Positions 41,378-50,451 of a stretch of DNA of 64,000 nt are shown in pieces. Position 1 is the first letter of the stretch; each line of letters begins with the position of its first letter. The position numbers were made by a program, and so were the translations under genes. Source of the DNA: Pelomonas lactea (GTDB lineage: Bacteria; Pseudomonadota; Gammaproteobacteria; Burkholderiales; Burkholderiaceae_C). The notes beneath the pieces were generated by a model. It made no database searches. It was not told where the DNA came from and saw only the letters and a list, made by a program, of their open reading frames with translations. Where the stretch lies: contig NZ_JBIGHX010000004.1 in assembly GCF_043555885.1 (NCBI RefSeq), forward strand, positions 124,001-188,000, written 5' to 3'.

Positions 41378-42868
41378 ATGGGCGTGATGGCTGCCGCCTG
41401 GCCGCGCCGCCGCTGGCGGCTGCCTCCGGCGCTGGTGGCGTCGCTGCTGGTGCACGGCCTGCTGCTCAGCCTCAGCTTCGGCGACGGCGTGGGCCTGCCG
41501 GGCCTGGAGCTGCCGTGGCAGACGCGCCGCGTCGAAGTGCCCGAACTGCGCGTGCAGCTGGCATCCCCACCGGCACCACCGCCCGTCGCGCCCGCACCGC
41601 CCGATGCGGCCGGAGACGACGCCACGGCCGCAGTGCCGGCCGACACGGCAACGGCCGAGACGTCGCCCGAGCCCGGCGCGGCCGAGGTGCACCTGCTGTC
41701 GGCCGACGACCTCGACCCGCCCGCCGCCGTGGCCCGCGCGCTGCTGGCCGTGCCGCGGCGCGACGCCGCCTTCGCCGTGCCCGCCGCGTCCGCCGTGCCG
41801 ACGGCCGCCGTCGCGTCGCTGGCCGCCGCATCCAGCCCGGTCGTCGAGACGCTGGCGCGCGCCCGCGACTCGCTGCGCCTGCGCACCGAGCCGGTGGCCG
41901 AGCTTGCCGCGCTGGAGCCGCCGCGCCCCGTTGCCGCCGTGGGCATGCTGTCGGCGGCTTCCGCCCCCGCGCTGGAGACCTTGCGCCGCGGCGACGCGCT
42001 GCGACTGAGCGGCGAGCGCGCGTGGCTGGACGCGGCCCGGCCCGACGCTGCCGCGCTGCCGGCCGCCGTCGTTTCCACGCTGGGCGCGGCCTCGGCGCCG
42101 GGCCTTGAACGCCTGCGCCGCGCCGCCGATGGGCTGCGCCCCCGCGCCGATGGCGAGCGCGCCAGCGAGCTGGCCCAGCTGGACACCGCCCGCCAGCAGG
42201 CCCAGCAGGGCGCCCAGCGCCTGGAAGCCGCGCGGCTGGACGCGCTGAAGCAGGCCGCCGACCGCGCCGAAGCGGCCCGCCAGGAGGCCGCGCGCGCCGA
42301 GGCGGCCCGGCTGGACGCCCTGCGCGCCGACGCCGCGCGCCGCGAGGCGGCCCGCCTCGCCGCCGAACGCCAGGCCGCCGACCAGCTGGCCGCGGCGAAG
42401 GCGCTGGCCCGGGCCGAGGAAGAACAGCGCGAAGCCCGCAAGCGCGCCATCGGCCGCCAGCTCGACGAAGAGGCCGCCCGCCGCGATGCCGAACGCCAGC
42501 GCCCCGACTGGGCCCCGGCCCGCCGCGGCCGGCTGTTCGGCCGCATCGACGCCAATGCCGAGCTGGCCGCCTATGGCGAAGCCTGGGCGCGCAAGATCGA
42601 GAACAACCTCAGCCCCGAGCAGCTGCGCGAGCTGACCCGCCAGCCCGCAGGCGACGCCGTCATCACCGTGGCCGTGCGCAGCAACGGCTCGGTGGAAGCC
42701 GTCACCGTGGTGCGCTCCAGCGGCGTGCCGGCCGTCGACGAAGCCATCACGCGCATCGTGCGCAGCCTGGAGAACTACCCCGCATTCCCGCCGGCGCTGC
42801 TGCGCGATTACGACGTCGTCGAGATCCGGCGGACGTGGCATGTCGACACGGCGGTACGGCTGTATTGA
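41378..42868 (+). CDS. TonB-family protein with a long Ala-rich coiled coil
   Basis: 496 residues. A basic start and one membrane helix (LPPALVASLLVHGLLLSLSF) anchor it in the inner membrane. A Pro/Ala/Asp-rich periplasmic stretch and a long Ala/Arg/Glu/Gln coiled coil (about 250-375) follow. Residues about 405-496 are a TonB C-terminal domain (VAVRSNGSVEAVTVVRSSG ... VDEAITRIVRSL). TonB proteins pass proton-motive energy to outer-membrane receptors, but the coiled coil also recalls TolA. ExbB/ExbD and TonB-dependent receptors are not in the window. Starts at 41378 and 41387 are both possible. The second overlaps, as TGATG, the stop of a 16-codon frame (41337-41387), a possible leader. It converges on the next gene with a 10-base gap. 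Confidence 0.78.
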   Translation: MGVMAAAWPRRRWRLPPALVASLLVHGLLLSLSFGDGVGLPGLELPWQTRRVEVPELRVQLASPPAPPPVAPAPPDAAGDDATAAVPADTATAETSPEPGAAEVHLLSADDLDPPAAVARALLAVPRRDAAFAVPAASAVPTAAVASLAAASSPVVETLARARDSLRLRTEPVAELAALEPPRPVAAVGMLSAASAPALETLRRGDALRLSGERAWLDAARPDAAALPAAVVSTLGAASAPGLERLRRAADGLRPRADGERASELAQLDTARQQAQQGAQRLEAARLDALKQAADRAEAARQEAARAEAARLDALRADAARREAARLAAERQAADQLAAAKALARAEEEQREARKRAIGRQLDEEAARRDAERQRPDWAPARRGRLFGRIDANAELAAYGEAWARKIENNLSPEQLRELTRQPAGDAVITVAVRSNGSVEAVTVVRSSGVPAVDEAITRIVRSLENYPAFPPALLRDYDVVEIRRTWHVDTAVRLY

Positions 42869-42878
42869 GCGGCCGGGG

Positions 42879-43577
42879 TCACGGCACGGGAAAGCGATGC
42901 ACGCCGTCCGCCGGCAGCTTGTGCATGCAGGCGACGAACAGCGGGTCGACGAGCCAGCCCTCCAGCCATGACCGCACCGACGGCACCGCCAGCGTTGCGA
43001 ACCATGCCGGGTCCACGGCGGCGAACTGCCGCACGAAGGGCATCACGGCCAGGTCGGTGGCGCAGGGCGTGGCGCCGCCCAGGAAGGGTGCGGCCTGCAG
43101 CCGGGCCTCCAGCGGCTGCAGCAGCACGGCCACCGCGGCGTCGCGGTGGGCCTCCGGCGTGAGCGGGTCACCCGCGTAGCGCTGCGGGTACTTCCAGCGG
43201 TCCAGGTGGTGCTTGAAGTCGCCGTCGTTGCGCTGCACCAGGTCGAGGTTCTCGGGCGACTGCGCCCGCACCCACCAGCCCCGCGCGTCGTCGGCGTCGG
43301 GCGCGGCCAAGGCCCAGCGCATGATGTCCCAGCTCTCGTCGATGACGCGGCCATCGGGCAGCTGCAGCACCGGTACCGTCGCCTTGGGCGACAGGGCCAG
43401 CAGGCTGGCCGGCTTGTCGCGCAGGGCGACCTCCACCGCCTCGAAATCCCGCCCCGCCTGCAGCAGCGCCATGCGTGCGCGCATCGCGTAGGGGCAGCGG
43501 CGGAACGTGTAGAGCCGCGGCAGCTGCGGGCTTGGGGGAGAGGCGGGCGTGTGTGGGGCCGGCGTCGATGCGTCCAT
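42879..43577 (-). CDS. Glutathione S-transferase-like protein (glutaredoxin-2-like N-terminus)
   Basis: 232 residues from the ATG at 43577. After a short Pro/Ser-rich leader the thioredoxin-fold domain starts with LYTFRRCPYAMRARMALLQAG, carrying CPYA, and then has the cis-Pro segment KATVPVLQLPDG and the glutathione-contact D-E-S (VIDESWDIMRW). The C-terminal half is the all-helical GST domain. Such proteins use glutathione in detoxification or disulfide exchange; the substrate is not predictable. It lies 46 bases downstream of the GreA/GreB-like gene and may be cotranscribed with it. Confidence 0.8.
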   Translation of the reverse strand: MDASTPAPHTPASPPSPQLPRLYTFRRCPYAMRARMALLQAGRDFEAVEVALRDKPASLLALSPKATVPVLQLPDGRVIDESWDIMRWALAAPDADDARGWWVRAQSPENLDLVQRNDGDFKHHLDRWKYPQRYAGDPLTPEAHRDAAVAVLLQPLEARLQAAPFLGGATPCATDLAVMPFVRQFAAVDPAWFATLAVPSVRSWLEGWLVDPLFVACMHKLPADGVHRFPVP

Positions 43578-43623
43578 GCGGGCAGGCGGGTGCGGGCGGG
43601 CGATCAGGCGGATGGGGCGTGGC

Positions 43624-44106
43624 TCACTGCACGCGCAGCACTTCGAACTGCAGCCGGGCGGGCGCCACGTGCAGCGCCACCTCGTCACCTTCGCGCTTGC
43701 CCAGCAGGGCCTGGCCCAACGGCGCCTGGCTGCTGATGACCTGCACGAGCTCGGCGCCGCTGCCCAGCTTCATGCTGCCGCCCTCCGGGCCGAGGAAGAG
43801 CTGCTGCTGCCTGTCGTGGGCGTCGACCAGGCAGACCAGCGCGCCGACCTGGATGCCGAGGCTCTCGTCGTAGTCGCGGGGGCGGAACTGGCGCCAGTGG
43901 GCGATCGCCTCGCGGATGGCTTCGGCACGCCGCGCCTGGCCCGTGGCCAGGTAGGCGGCTTCGAGGCCCAGCGTGTCGTACTTGTTCTCGGCGATGTTCT
44001 CTTCGTGCGTCGCGGTCTCATGCGCCACGCGCGCGGCCTCCTCGGTCTGCCGCAGGTCGTCGGCGAGGCGTGCCAGCACCTGTTGCTGCAGCAGGAATTT
44101 GTCCAT
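43624..44106 (-). CDS. GreA/GreB-family transcript elongation factor-like protein
   Basis: 160 residues. The N-terminal half is a helical hairpin containing EENIAENKYDTLGLEAAYL, comparable to the acidic coiled-coil tip of Gre factors (D-L-S-E-N-A-E-Y in GreA). The C-terminal half (about 80-160) is the Gre globular domain, ending with APLGQALLGKREGDEVAL, a very characteristic segment. Gre factors rescue backtracked RNA polymerase by stimulating transcript cleavage. This is a divergent member, probably not the main GreA or GreB, and could be a regulator that binds the polymerase secondary channel without cleavage activity. Confidence 0.75.
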   Translation of the reverse strand: MDKFLLQQQVLARLADDLRQTEEAARVAHETATHEENIAENKYDTLGLEAAYLATGQARRAEAIREAIAHWRQFRPRDYDESLGIQVGALVCLVDAHDRQQQLFLGPEGGSMKLGSGAELVQVISSQAPLGQALLGKREGDEVALHVAPARLQFEVLRVQ

Positions 44107-44273
44107 CGTGAAGGGGCGTCTCGAACATGCGGGGGGCGCCGCGATTATCGAGGGTGCTCCCTCACGGCATGGGCTCGCCGGTCGTCAGGCGACGGGTCAT
44201 CGGCGCACCGTCCTACACCTGCCGGGGGCCAGCGGCCGCAAGGTGAGGGCCTCGCAGCTCTGGAGCGAATGCC

Positions 44274-44594
44274 ATGCCCCGCGGTGACAAGTCGTCTTAC
44301 ACGGACAAGCAGATACGCCAGGCCGCGCACATCGAGGCGGGCTATGAGGCCCGCGGCGTGCCGGAGCAGGAGGCGCAAGTCCGCGCGTGGGCCACCGTGA
44401 ACAAGATGAGCGGTGGCGGCAAGAAGTCGGGGTCGGGGCGCGGCCGGCCGGTCAGCACCGCGCCGGCGCGCAAGGGCGGGCAACGGGGTGCCGCGGCCTC
44501 GGCCAGCCGCACGGCGGCCCAGCGCTCGGCATCGGCGAAGAAGGCCGCTGCCACGCGCAAGCGCAACGCCGAAGCGCGCGCCCGCGCGGGTTGA
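44274..44594 (+). CDS. Small basic protein with a histone-H1-like tail
   Basis: 106 residues. Residues 1-55 (MPRGDKSSYTDKQIRQAAHI ... WATVNKMSGGGKKSGSG) belong to a widespread small family often labelled plasmid stabilisation protein; I recall that label but know of no firm function. Residues 56-106 are Ala/Arg/Lys/Ser-rich and repetitive, like histone-H1-type DNA-binding tails of proteobacteria. GGAG sits eight bases before the ATG. It ends three bases before the convergent transketolase stop. A nucleic-acid-binding or stress role is an inference. Confidence 0.75.
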   Translation: MPRGDKSSYTDKQIRQAAHIEAGYEARGVPEQEAQVRAWATVNKMSGGGKKSGSGRGRPVSTAPARKGGQRGAAASASRTAAQRSASAKKAAATRKRNAEARARAG

Positions 44595-44597
44595 CGC

Positions 44598-46586
44598 TCA
44601 GCGGCCCAGGCAGCGCAGCGACGCGTCGACGACGGCCTGTGCCGTCACGCCGAAGTGTGCGTACAGCGCCGCGGCCGGCGCCGATTCGCCGAAGGTGTCG
44701 ATGCCGACGACGGCGCCCTCCAGCCCGACGTACTGGCGCCACGGCCCGGTCACGCCGGCCTCCACGGCCACGCGCGGCACGCCGGCGGGCAGCACGCTGG
44801 CGCGCCAGGCGGCGTCCTGCTGCTCGAACGTGAAGCAGGAGGGCAGCGACACGACGCGGGCGTTCACGCCTTGCTCGGCCAGCCGCTTTTGCGCCTGCAC
44901 GGCCAGGTCCAGCTCGGAGCCGGTGGCGATCAGCACGAGCTGCAGCGGCGTGTCGGCCGCTTCGCGCACCAGCACGTAGCCGCCGCGCTGGATGGCGGCC
45001 AGCGTGGGCTCGTCGCGGTGCTGGTGCGGCAGGTTCTGGCGCGACAGGATGAGCGCCGTCGGCGTGTGGCGGTGGCGCACGGCGGTCTGCCAGGCCACCA
45101 GCGTCTCCACGGCATCGCCCGGTCGCCAGACGTCCAGGTTGGGCACCAGGCGCAGCGTGGCGACCTGCTCGACCGGCTGGTGCGTGGGGCCGTCCTCGCC
45201 CAGGCCGATGGAGTCGTGCGTGAAGACGTAGATGGGGTTGGTGCGCATCAGCGCGGCCATGCGGATGGCGTTGCGGGCGTACTCCGAGAACATCAGGAAG
45301 GTGCCGCCGAAGGGGCGGTAGCCGCCGTGCAGCGCGATGCCGGTCTGGATGGCCACCATCGCGAACTCGCGCACGCCGTAGTGCAGGTAGTTGCCGCCGG
45401 CGGCGGCCTTCTCGATGGACGTGCAGCCCTTCCACTGCGTGAGGTTGGACGGTGCCAGGTCGGCCGAGCCGCCCAGCAGTTCGGGCAGGCCGGGGGCCAG
45501 CGCGTTGATGCTGTTCTGCGAGGCCTTGCGCGATGCAATGGTCTCTGCCTTGGCGACGACGGCGGCGAGCTGGGCGGCGGCCCGCTCGTCGAAGCCGGTG
45601 GGCAGCTCGCCCCTCACGCGGCGCATGAACTCGGCCGCGCGGGGATGGGCGGCGAGCACCGCCTCCCACTCGCGCTGTGCGGTGGTGCCGCGGTCGCGGG
45701 CGTCCAGCGGCGCACGGGCCTCGTCGGGCACGACGAAGGGCGGGTGCGGCCAGTTCAAGGCCGCGCGCACGGCCGCCACTTCGGCGGCGCCCAGCGGTGC
45801 GCCGTGCACGTCGTGGCCGCCGGCCTTGTTGGGCGAGCCCTTGCCGATGGTGGTCTTTGCGCAGATCAGCGTGGGGCGGCCATCGTCCTGCGTGGCCGTG
45901 GCCAGCGCCGCGTCTATTGAACCGAAGTCATGCCCGTCGACGTTGCGCAGCACGCGCCAGCCATAGGCCTCGAAGCGGGCCGGCGTGTCGTCGCCGAACC
46001 AGCCCTTCACGTCGCCGTCGATGGAGATGCCGTTGTCGTCGTAGATGACGACCAGCTTGCCCAGACCCCAGGTGCCGGCCAGCGAGCAGGCCTCGTGCGA
46101 GATGCCTTCCATCAGGCAGCCGTCGCCGACGAAGACGAAGGTGCGGTGATCGACGAGCGTGTGGCCCGGCGCGTTGAACTCCGCCGCCAGCAGCTGCTCG
46201 GCCAGCGCCATGCCCACCGCGTTGGCCAGGCCCTGGCCCAGCGGGCCGGTGGTCGTCTCGACGCCGGGCGTCAGGCCCACCTCGGGGTGGCCGGGCGTCT
46301 TGCTGTGCATCTGGCGGAAGGCCTTCAGCTCATCCATGGGCAGGTCGTAGCCGCTCAGGTGCAGCAAGCCGTACAGCAGCATGGAGCCGTGGCCGTTGGA
46401 CAGCACGAAGCGGTCGCGGCCGGGCCAGGTCGGGTCGGCCGGGTTGTGGCGCAGGTGCTTGCTCCACAGCACGGCGGCGATGTCGGCCATGCCCATGGGC
46501 ATGCCGGGGTGGCCGGAGTTGGCCTGCTGCACGGCGTCGATGGCGAGCATGCGCAGCGCGTTGGCGGCGAGGGTGAGGTCTTGCAT
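44598..46586 (-). CDS. tkt: Transketolase
   Basis: 662 residues, full length. A thiamine-diphosphate enzyme that moves two-carbon units between xylulose 5-phosphate and aldoses in the non-oxidative pentose phosphate pathway. Visible: SGHPGMPMGMAD near 24, TTGPLGQGLANAVG, the cofactor motif GDGCLMEGISHEA and the second-domain segment HDSIGLGEDGPTHQP. It starts five bases after the transaldolase stop, with no strong ribosome binding site, so coupled translation is likely. It is the last of seven genes in the xylan/xylose operon and is probably a pathway-dedicated copy. Confidence 0.95.
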   Translation of the reverse strand: MQDLTLAANALRMLAIDAVQQANSGHPGMPMGMADIAAVLWSKHLRHNPADPTWPGRDRFVLSNGHGSMLLYGLLHLSGYDLPMDELKAFRQMHSKTPGHPEVGLTPGVETTTGPLGQGLANAVGMALAEQLLAAEFNAPGHTLVDHRTFVFVGDGCLMEGISHEACSLAGTWGLGKLVVIYDDNGISIDGDVKGWFGDDTPARFEAYGWRVLRNVDGHDFGSIDAALATATQDDGRPTLICAKTTIGKGSPNKAGGHDVHGAPLGAAEVAAVRAALNWPHPPFVVPDEARAPLDARDRGTTAQREWEAVLAAHPRAAEFMRRVRGELPTGFDERAAAQLAAVVAKAETIASRKASQNSINALAPGLPELLGGSADLAPSNLTQWKGCTSIEKAAAGGNYLHYGVREFAMVAIQTGIALHGGYRPFGGTFLMFSEYARNAIRMAALMRTNPIYVFTHDSIGLGEDGPTHQPVEQVATLRLVPNLDVWRPGDAVETLVAWQTAVRHRHTPTALILSRQNLPHQHRDEPTLAAIQRGGYVLVREAADTPLQLVLIATGSELDLAVQAQKRLAEQGVNARVVSLPSCFTFEQQDAAWRASVLPAGVPRVAVEAGVTGPWRQYVGLEGAVVGIDTFGESAPAAALYAHFGVTAQAVVDASLRCLGR

Positions 46587-46591
46587 GGTGT

Positions 46592-47539
46592 TCAGGCTTG
46601 GATGGAGCGGATCAGCTGTTCCAGCGTTTCGGTGTCGGTGATGAACTGCGCGATGCCTTCGGTCAGCTTGTCGCGGGCCATCGCATCGGCGGCGAGCGCG
46701 CCGTTGAACTCGGCCTCGGTCATCGCGGCCGGTGCGGGCTCGGTCGTGGCCGCCGGCGTCAGGCGGCGCTCGACGGGCGTGTTCGCCTGCTGCAGCTCGG
46801 CCAGCAGCGCGGGGCTGATGGTCATCAGGTCGCAGCCGGCCAGCGCCAGGATCTGGCCGCTGTTGCGAAAGCTCGCGGCCATCACCTCGGTCTTGATGCC
46901 GTGGCGCTTGTAGTGGCGGTAGATCTCGACGACGGAGCGCACGCCGGGGTCGTTGGGGCCGGCCATCGCGGCCTCGTCCCAGCTGCCGCCCGCGGTCTTC
47001 TTGAACCAGTCGTAGATGCGGCCGACGAACGGCGAGATCAGCTGCACGCCGGCATCGGCGCAGGCCCTGGCCTGGGCCAGGCAGAACAGCAGCGTCAGGT
47101 TGGTGCGTATGCCCTGCTGCTCCAGCTCGCGGGCGGCCTGGATGCCGGCCCAGGTGGACGCCAGCTTGATGAGCACGCGCTCGCGCGGCACGCCGGCGGC
47201 GGCATAGAGCTCAATGATGCGTTTGGCCGTGGCGATGGACGCCGCCGTGTCGTGCGACAGGCGCGGGTCGATCTCGGTGGACACGCGGCCGGGCACGACC
47301 TTGAGGATCTCGACGCCGAACGCCACCAGCAGATGCTCGGCCACCGTGCCGGCAGCGGCGCCCGGGTGGGCGGCCACGGCCTGCTCCAGCAGCGTGCGGT
47401 AGCGCGGCTGCTGCACGGCCTTCAGCACGAGGGAGGGGTTGGTCGTCGCGTCCTGCGGGCGGAACTGTGCGAGCTGGTCGAAGTCGCCGGTGTCGGCGAC
47501 GACGGTGGTGTGTTGGCGGAGGAGATCGAGGCTGTTCAT
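46592..47539 (-). CDS. tal: Transaldolase
   Basis: 315 residues from the ATG at 47539. It transfers a dihydroxyacetone unit from sedoheptulose 7-phosphate to glyceraldehyde 3-phosphate. Visible: the DATTNPSL signature at residues 30-37, the Schiff-base lysine K125 in VLIKLASTWAGI, the NLTLLFCLAQA strand and SPFVGRIYDWFK. It lies 64 bases after xylulokinase and directly before transketolase, matching the flow of xylulose 5-phosphate into central metabolism. Confidence 0.95.
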   Translation of the reverse strand: MNSLDLLRQHTTVVADTGDFDQLAQFRPQDATTNPSLVLKAVQQPRYRTLLEQAVAAHPGAAAGTVAEHLLVAFGVEILKVVPGRVSTEIDPRLSHDTAASIATAKRIIELYAAAGVPRERVLIKLASTWAGIQAARELEQQGIRTNLTLLFCLAQARACADAGVQLISPFVGRIYDWFKKTAGGSWDEAAMAGPNDPGVRSVVEIYRHYKRHGIKTEVMAASFRNSGQILALAGCDLMTISPALLAELQQANTPVERRLTPAATTEPAPAAMTEAEFNGALAADAMARDKLTEGIAQFITDTETLEQLIRSIQA

Positions 47540-47603
47540 TTTTTGGGCAAAGCGCGGCCCTGCCGCGGTCAGGCGGCACAAGCCAGTGGGTGGAACAAAG
47601 GGG

Positions 47604-49070
47604 TTAGCTGAACTCGCTGCGCAGCGCCGTGTAAAGGCGCTGGAAGCGGGCATGGCGTGGCTGCAGCGCGGCGGCCAATGCGGGGTCGGGTTCGGCGACA
47701 CGGGCGATGTCGGGCGTGCGGCAGACCTCGTCCACCGTGCCGCCTGTTGCCAGCCAGGCCAGGCGAGCGGCGCCCAACGCGCCACCCGCCTCGGCGCCGA
47801 CGCCGTTGACCAGGCGCACGTTCAGCAGCGACGCGAGCAGCCTGGCCCACCATTCACTGCGCGCACCGCCGCCCACCAGCCACAGCTGCTCGGCATGGCC
47901 GCCGCCGGCTTGCAGTGCCTGCCAGCCGTCCAGCAGTGCAAAGCCCACGCCTTCCAGCACGGCGTAGCCCATCTCGGCGGCGCCGTGTTCATGCGTGAGG
48001 CCGAAGAACACGCCCTGTGCGTTGGCGTTGTTGTGCGGCGTGCGCTCACCGCTGAGGTAGGGCAGGAAGATCGGCGCCTGCTGGCGCTGCGTGTCGGTCA
48101 GCGCGGCGGCCTTGGCAATGAGGTCGGCCTCGCCGCCGGGCATGCCCAGCATCAGCGTGGCCCAGCGCAGCGCGCTCGCGGCGCTGAGGATGACGCTCAT
48201 CTGGTGCCAGGTGCCGGGCAGCGCATGGCAGAAGGCGTGTACTGCACGAGACGGGTTGGGGCTGAAGGCTTCGTTGCACAGGAAGATGACGCCGGACGTG
48301 CCCAGCGACAGGAATCCGTCGCCGGGTTTCACGACGCCCATGCCGACGGCGCTGGCCGCGTTGTCGCCACCGCCGCCAGCGACGGGGATGCCGGCGGGCA
48401 GGCCCCAGCGCGCGGACAGCTCGGCCTTCAGCGTCGCGCTGGCTTCGCTGCCTTCGACCAGGCGCGGCATGTGGCTCTCGTTCAGGCCGGTCAACTCCAG
48501 CGCGACGGGCGACCAGCGGCGCCGGGCGACGTCCAGCCACAGCGTGCCGGCGGCGTCGCTCATCTCGCTCACGGCTTCGCCGGTCAGCTGCAGGCGCAGC
48601 CAGTCCTTGGGCAGCAGCACCTTGGCTACACGGCCAAAGAGTTCGGGTTCGTGCTGGCGCATCCAGGCCAGCTTGGGCGCCGTGAAGCCGGGCATCGCCA
48701 GGTTGCCGGTGATGGCCGGCAGCTCGGGGCAGGCGGCCATCATCTGCTCGCACTGCGGGCCGCTGCGGCCGTCGTTCCACAGGATGGCCGGGCGCAGCAC
48801 CGCGCCGGCCGCGTCCAGCGTCACGGCGCCGTGCATCTGGCCGGACAGGCCGATGCCGCGCACCTGCGCGAGCGCGGCGCCGTGGTCTTGCTTGAGTCTG
48901 GCCATGCCGGCATCGAGCGCGGCCCACCAGTCGGCGGGGTTCTGCTCACTCCACAGCGGCTGCGGCCGCTGCACGGTGAGCGCCACGCCGGTGGTGGCGA
49001 TGATCTGGTGCTGCTCGTTCAGAAGCAGCAGCTTGATCTCGGAGGTGCCGAGGTCGATGCCAAGAAACAT
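47604..49070 (-). CDS. xylB: Xylulokinase
   Basis: 488 residues. It phosphorylates D-xylulose to xylulose 5-phosphate in the cytoplasm. FGGY-family landmarks: ATP-binding DLGTS at residues 6-10, substrate segment GLSGQMHG near 74-81, LWNDGRS near 98, catalytic D236 in AGGGGDNAASA, and the C-terminal VGGGARSEWWARLLAS. It follows xylose isomerase by 14 bases. Confidence 0.96.
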   Translation of the reverse strand: MFLGIDLGTSEIKLLLLNEQHQIIATTGVALTVQRPQPLWSEQNPADWWAALDAGMARLKQDHGAALAQVRGIGLSGQMHGAVTLDAAGAVLRPAILWNDGRSGPQCEQMMAACPELPAITGNLAMPGFTAPKLAWMRQHEPELFGRVAKVLLPKDWLRLQLTGEAVSEMSDAAGTLWLDVARRRWSPVALELTGLNESHMPRLVEGSEASATLKAELSARWGLPAGIPVAGGGGDNAASAVGMGVVKPGDGFLSLGTSGVIFLCNEAFSPNPSRAVHAFCHALPGTWHQMSVILSAASALRWATLMLGMPGGEADLIAKAAALTDTQRQQAPIFLPYLSGERTPHNNANAQGVFFGLTHEHGAAEMGYAVLEGVGFALLDGWQALQAGGGHAEQLWLVGGGARSEWWARLLASLLNVRLVNGVGAEAGGALGAARLAWLATGGTVDEVCRTPDIARVAEPDPALAAALQPRHARFQRLYTALRSEFS

Positions 49071-49084
49071 GGCCAGGGCCCCGA

Positions 49085-50401
49085 TCAGACGAAGTTGTTG
49101 ACGATGTTTTCCAGGCGCTCTTGGCGGCCGGAGCGCGGTGCCGGGGAGATGCCCTGTGCGTGAACGATGCTGGCCAAGTCATCAAGGCTGGCACCGCCGG
49201 TGATCTTCTTGCCCAGGTCGCCCTCCCAGCCGGCATAGCGGTCGGCCACGGCCTTCTCCAGCTGGCCGCTCTCGTACAGCGCGGCGGCGGCCAGGAAGGC
49301 GCGGGCCATCGTGTCCATGCCGCCGATGTGACCTTCCAGCTGGTCGATGGGGTCGATGGACTGGCGGCGCACCTTGGCGTCGAAGTTGGTGCCGCCGGTG
49401 GTGTAGCCCCCCGCGCGGATCATCTCCAGCATGGCCGGCACGAGCTGCACGTGGTTGTTGGGGAACTGGTCGGTGTCCCAGCCCAGCTGCTCGTCACCGC
49501 GGTTGGCGTCCAGCGAGCCGAAGATGCCCAGTGCGCAGGCGGTGGCCACTTCGTGCTCGAAGCTGTGGCCGGCCAGCGTCGCGTGGTTGACCTCGATGTT
49601 GACCTTGACCTCGTTCTCCAGGCCGTAGGTCTTCAGGAAGCCGTAGACCGTGGCGCTGTCGTAGTCGTACTGGTGCTTGGTGGGCTCCTGCGGCTTGGGC
49701 TCGATGAGGATGGTGCCCTTGAAGCCGATCTTGTGCTTGTGCTCGACGACCGAGGTCAGGAAGCGGCCGTAGTTGGCCATCTCGCGCTTGAGGTCGGTGT
49801 TGAGCAGCGTCTCGTAGCCTTCGCGGCCGCCCCACAGCACGTAGTTCTGGCCGCCCAGGCGGTTCGTCCACTCCAGCACGTGCTTCACTTGCGCTGCTGC
49901 GTAGGCGTAGACGGCGGGGTCGGGGTTGGTGGCCGCGCCGCTCATGAAGCGGCCGTGCGAGAACAGGTTGGCCGTGCCCCACAGCAGGCCGACCTTGCCG
50001 TCCTGCATCTTCTTGGCGGCGGCTTCCAGCAGGCCGTCGAGGATGCGGTTGGACTCGGCCAGCGTCGCGCCCTCGGGGGCCACGTCGCGGTCATGGAAGC
50101 ACCAGTAGGGCAGGCCCAGCTTGCCGAAGAAGTCGAACGCGGCGTCCAGCTTCATGTAGGCGGCCTTGACCGGGTCGGCCTCGTTGAACCAGGGGCGCTG
50201 GAACACGGTGTTGCCCAGACCGAAGACGTCCTCGCCCTTCCAGCAGAAGTTGTGCCAGTAGCAGACGGCGGGGCGCAGGTGCTCGGCCAGCGTCTTGCCG
50301 AGGACGACGCGCTTGGCGTCGTACCAGCGGTAGGCCAGCGGGTTGGTGGACGAGGGGCCTTCGTACTGGACGACGGGGAGATCGGAATAGGCGGTGCTCA
50401 T
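49085..50401 (-). CDS. xylA: Xylose isomerase
   Basis: 438 residues, the class II length. It converts D-xylose to D-xylulose using two divalent metals. H103 and D106 in FHDRD match the catalytic His/Asp pair of the E. coli enzyme. The metal-site segments WGGREGYE, EPKPQEPTKHQYD, EVNHATLAGHSFEHE and SLDANRGD are all present. AAGGA precedes the ATG by about six bases. It sits after the GPH symporter gene (50-base gap) and before xylB. Confidence 0.97.
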   Translation of the reverse strand: MSTAYSDLPVVQYEGPSSTNPLAYRWYDAKRVVLGKTLAEHLRPAVCYWHNFCWKGEDVFGLGNTVFQRPWFNEADPVKAAYMKLDAAFDFFGKLGLPYWCFHDRDVAPEGATLAESNRILDGLLEAAAKKMQDGKVGLLWGTANLFSHGRFMSGAATNPDPAVYAYAAAQVKHVLEWTNRLGGQNYVLWGGREGYETLLNTDLKREMANYGRFLTSVVEHKHKIGFKGTILIEPKPQEPTKHQYDYDSATVYGFLKTYGLENEVKVNIEVNHATLAGHSFEHEVATACALGIFGSLDANRGDEQLGWDTDQFPNNHVQLVPAMLEMIRAGGYTTGGTNFDAKVRRQSIDPIDQLEGHIGGMDTMARAFLAAAALYESGQLEKAVADRYAGWEGDLGKKITGGASLDDLASIVHAQGISPAPRSGRQERLENIVNNFV

Positions 50402-50451
50402 GGCAAGGTCCTTGACTGCGGGAAAGGTGATGGGGGAGGGGTTGTGGGGGG

